From assembly GCA_023091665.1 (NCBI GenBank), contig JALJCQ010000012.1:1054001-1118000 (forward strand): a DNA stretch of 64,000 bases. The letters are read 5' to 3'. Position 1 is the first letter of the stretch, and every line of letters starts with the position of its first letter. The translations under genes were made by a program, and so were the position numbers. Origin of the DNA: Pythium myriotylum (taxonomy: Eukaryota; Oomycota; Peronosporomycetes; Pythiales; Pythiaceae). The notes beneath the pieces were generated by a model. The model was given only the letters and a program-made list of their open reading frames with translations. It searched no databases and was not told the origin of the DNA. Shown here one piece after another: positions 62,209-64,000 of the stretch.

Positions 62209-62503
62209 AGGTGGCTACATCCCTCTCAAATTGCTACCTCTGGTATTGGATAGATGAGAAGGCTGACGTATCCACTAAAAGAGGCAATATCTGTTTTTGG
62301 GGGTATTGGCTGCCTTGTGACGAAGTCTGTCTGTTTGGCGAAACGAAGCTGGATTTGTCCGCAACTCGCAAAGAAGAACAAGCGCCGCCGAGAGACACGC
62401 GCCCGCGGGCGGAGTGTATGTATCTAGAGTCGGCGAGAGAGAAGAGCCGAGTCGAGTGAAGCCACTGGCGCCGGTGGCGTGATCACGGCCGGGAACTGAA
62501 GAA
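62209..62503. other. Intergenic before kinase gene
   Basis: 295 nt between the SLC12 stop and the kinase start; holds the kinase promoter. Nothing specific was recognised. Confidence 0.4.
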
Positions 62504-64000
62504 ATGGGGGGCGTGCAGTCGTGGTGCCTCGGCGAGAGCGACGCGCAGGCCTCGCTCGTGCCGGGCAAGCGCCGCGTGAACAAGAACCACAGTGGGAGCA
62601 GCACGAGCAGCCGAAGCAGCAATGGCGTGCACGCAGCGCAGGCGCGCTCCCATCCGAAGGTACGCTCGCTCGGCGAATGCACTTTCCATGGCGCGCGCAT
62701 GTGTGGAAGACTGACTTGGGCGACGACGTAGATGATTCAAGTGCAAGGACCAGCCTACAGTGCTGGCAGTCTCGAGAGCAAGTACGAAATGCTGTCAGAG
62801 ATTGGTATGCTTTCGTTTGAGTCTGTCGACTGTGCGTTTCGGTGGATTTCTGAGTATGCATTTTGTCTCCAGGTCATGGCAGTACCTCGATCGTGTATCG
62901 CTGTCGTAATAAGCGAACCGGAGCGATTTGTGCGTGCAAGATCATTGATCGCCGCGCTCTCTTCGGGAAGCGAAATGAGCTCATGGAGCAGTTCCAGGTG
63001 CGAATAGTGCAATCTCTGCTGCCGCGCAAGGATACTGATAAAGTATCGCTATGAAGGTGGAGATTCAAGTACTGCAATCACTGAATCACCCAAACATCAT
63101 TCACATCGACGACGTTTATCTGACCGACACGAAGATCTGTATGGTGGGTGGCTTATCTTTGTTCACGTCGCACTTCTGTGAGGTGGCTCATGCGTAAATC
63201 TCTGTCAGATCACCGAGTATTTGAATGGTGGCGAACTGTTCGACTACGTCGTTGACAAAGGGTGTGTAATCAACTCTAGCTCGATGCGCTGTGAATGTCT
63301 CTAAAGTGTGTTTTATGTAGCACACTCTCAGAAGTGGAGGCAAGCGCGATTGTCCGCAAGATTACATCCGCGATCGCCTATATGCATAGTTGCGGAGTAA
63401 TCCATCGAGACTTGAAGCCCGAGAACTTGATGTTGGCGAGCAAGTCACCCGGTGCAGAGGTCAAAATCATCGACTTTGGACTTGCAAAGTTGCTTGATGA
63501 GGATGCAAAAACGCAGTCGTTTTTGGGCACAAGGGTACGTTGATTGGTTTCGTGTCGCGAAATTTTGACTCGTGTTTTTAATCGTCGCATGATCAGGGCT
63601 ACTTGGCACCAGAGATGCTGCAACGGAAAGCGTACACGCGGAGTGTGGATATGTGGGCATTGGGTGTGATCGTTTATGTGCTTCTCTGTGGTTGTCTCCC
63701 TTTCAACGACGACGGTGGTCGGATCGCTAATGAGAAGGCTGCTCGGGTATGATCTGCTTGCATCTTGCCACCATCACAAGTCTCTAATGAATGCTTGATG
63801 CACAGGCAAAGTTTGGACTCCGGTACCCCAAATGGGCAAGCAACCTCTCTGCTAGCGCCAAGGACCTTTTGCAGAATCTTCTGGAGTTTGACGCGAGCAA
63901 GCGATATACTGCAGACCAGGCTCTCGCTCATCCGTGGGTCACGGGCCAACAGACTCCGAACCAGTTCCTGCGGTCGCCAAACTACCTGCGGAATATCAAG
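62504..64000 (+). CDS. CAMK-type Ser/Thr protein kinase, 3' end outside window
   Basis: Exons 62504-62659, 62732-62804, 62873-62997, 63057-63143, 63209-63261, 63321-63534, 63597-63746 and 63806-64000 (cut by the window end); introns 59-72 nt. The N-terminus MGGVQSWC has Gly2 and Cys8, suited to myristoylation and palmitoylation, so membrane attachment is likely. Kinase motifs in order: [12 protein letters not shown] loop, ACKIID Lys, [22 protein letters not shown], and the HPWV segment typical of the end of CaMK-type domains. What follows the kinase domain cannot be seen. Confidence 0.9.

Overview
The window looks like nuclear DNA of an oomycete, probably a peronosporalean such as Phytophthora or Pythium. 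The pointers are GC-rich genes, very short introns (mostly 53-72 nt, GT-AG with CTGAC/CTAAC-like branch sites), use of the standard code, lineage-style secreted and membrane-anchored peptidases, a small secreted protein with an RxLR-type motif, and a flagellum-linked LRRC9-like protein. The assignment to genus is inference. The left half (about 1-38.9 kb) is accessory and built by tandem duplication; the right half (about 39-64 kb) is mostly single-copy housekeeping genes.

Left half. There are two interleaved peptidase families. Six are papain-like (C1A) cysteine proteases with a signal peptide, an I29-like propeptide, a Pro/Ala-rich linker of variable length and a C-terminal catalytic domain (1-1144 partial, 2754-4583, 12779-14008, 14889-16115 with an internal stop, 18175-19947, 20785-22368). 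Eight are serine carboxypeptidases (S10), all on the minus strand, that carry an uncleaved N-terminal membrane anchor in place of a signal peptide (4745, 23409, 25954, 27719, 31650, 33610, 35506 and 37407 starts of span). One of these, 25954-27432, has lost catalytic Ser and His. A ninth member, 30194-30760, is only the anchor and stalk. Between them lie a telomerase reverse transcriptase gene (6513-10473, nine exons), a seven-TM protein fused to a class III nucleotidyl cyclase (10956-12614), an RxLR-like small secreted protein (17225-17518) and a small Lys-rich ORF.

Right half. A pair of short-chain dehydrogenases (39222-40945), a zinc-ribbon SDR (41293-43201, minus), a POLE3-like histone-fold subunit (43297-44095), RNase P subunit p30 (44114-45037, minus), ribosomal protein S15/uS19 (45255-46115), a very large LRRC9-like LRR protein (46747-52332, minus), a metallophosphoesterase (52540-53520), two tandem MFS transporters with identical intron positions (53777-57985), a coiled-coil protein of unknown function (58049-58981, minus), an SLC12-type cation-chloride cotransporter (59122-62208) and a myristoylatable CAMK-type kinase that runs off the right edge (62504-64000).

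How it fits together. The C1A endopeptidases and S10 carboxypeptidases would act in sequence on protein substrates in the secretory/vacuolar/extracellular space. The S10 set is tethered by a type II anchor, and most share a short cytosolic TPL-x-G motif that could direct sorting. Near-identical patches between otherwise diverged paralogues indicate gene conversion within the cluster. All exon joins were made by eye from splice consensus, reading frame and remembered family alignments; no transcript data were available.
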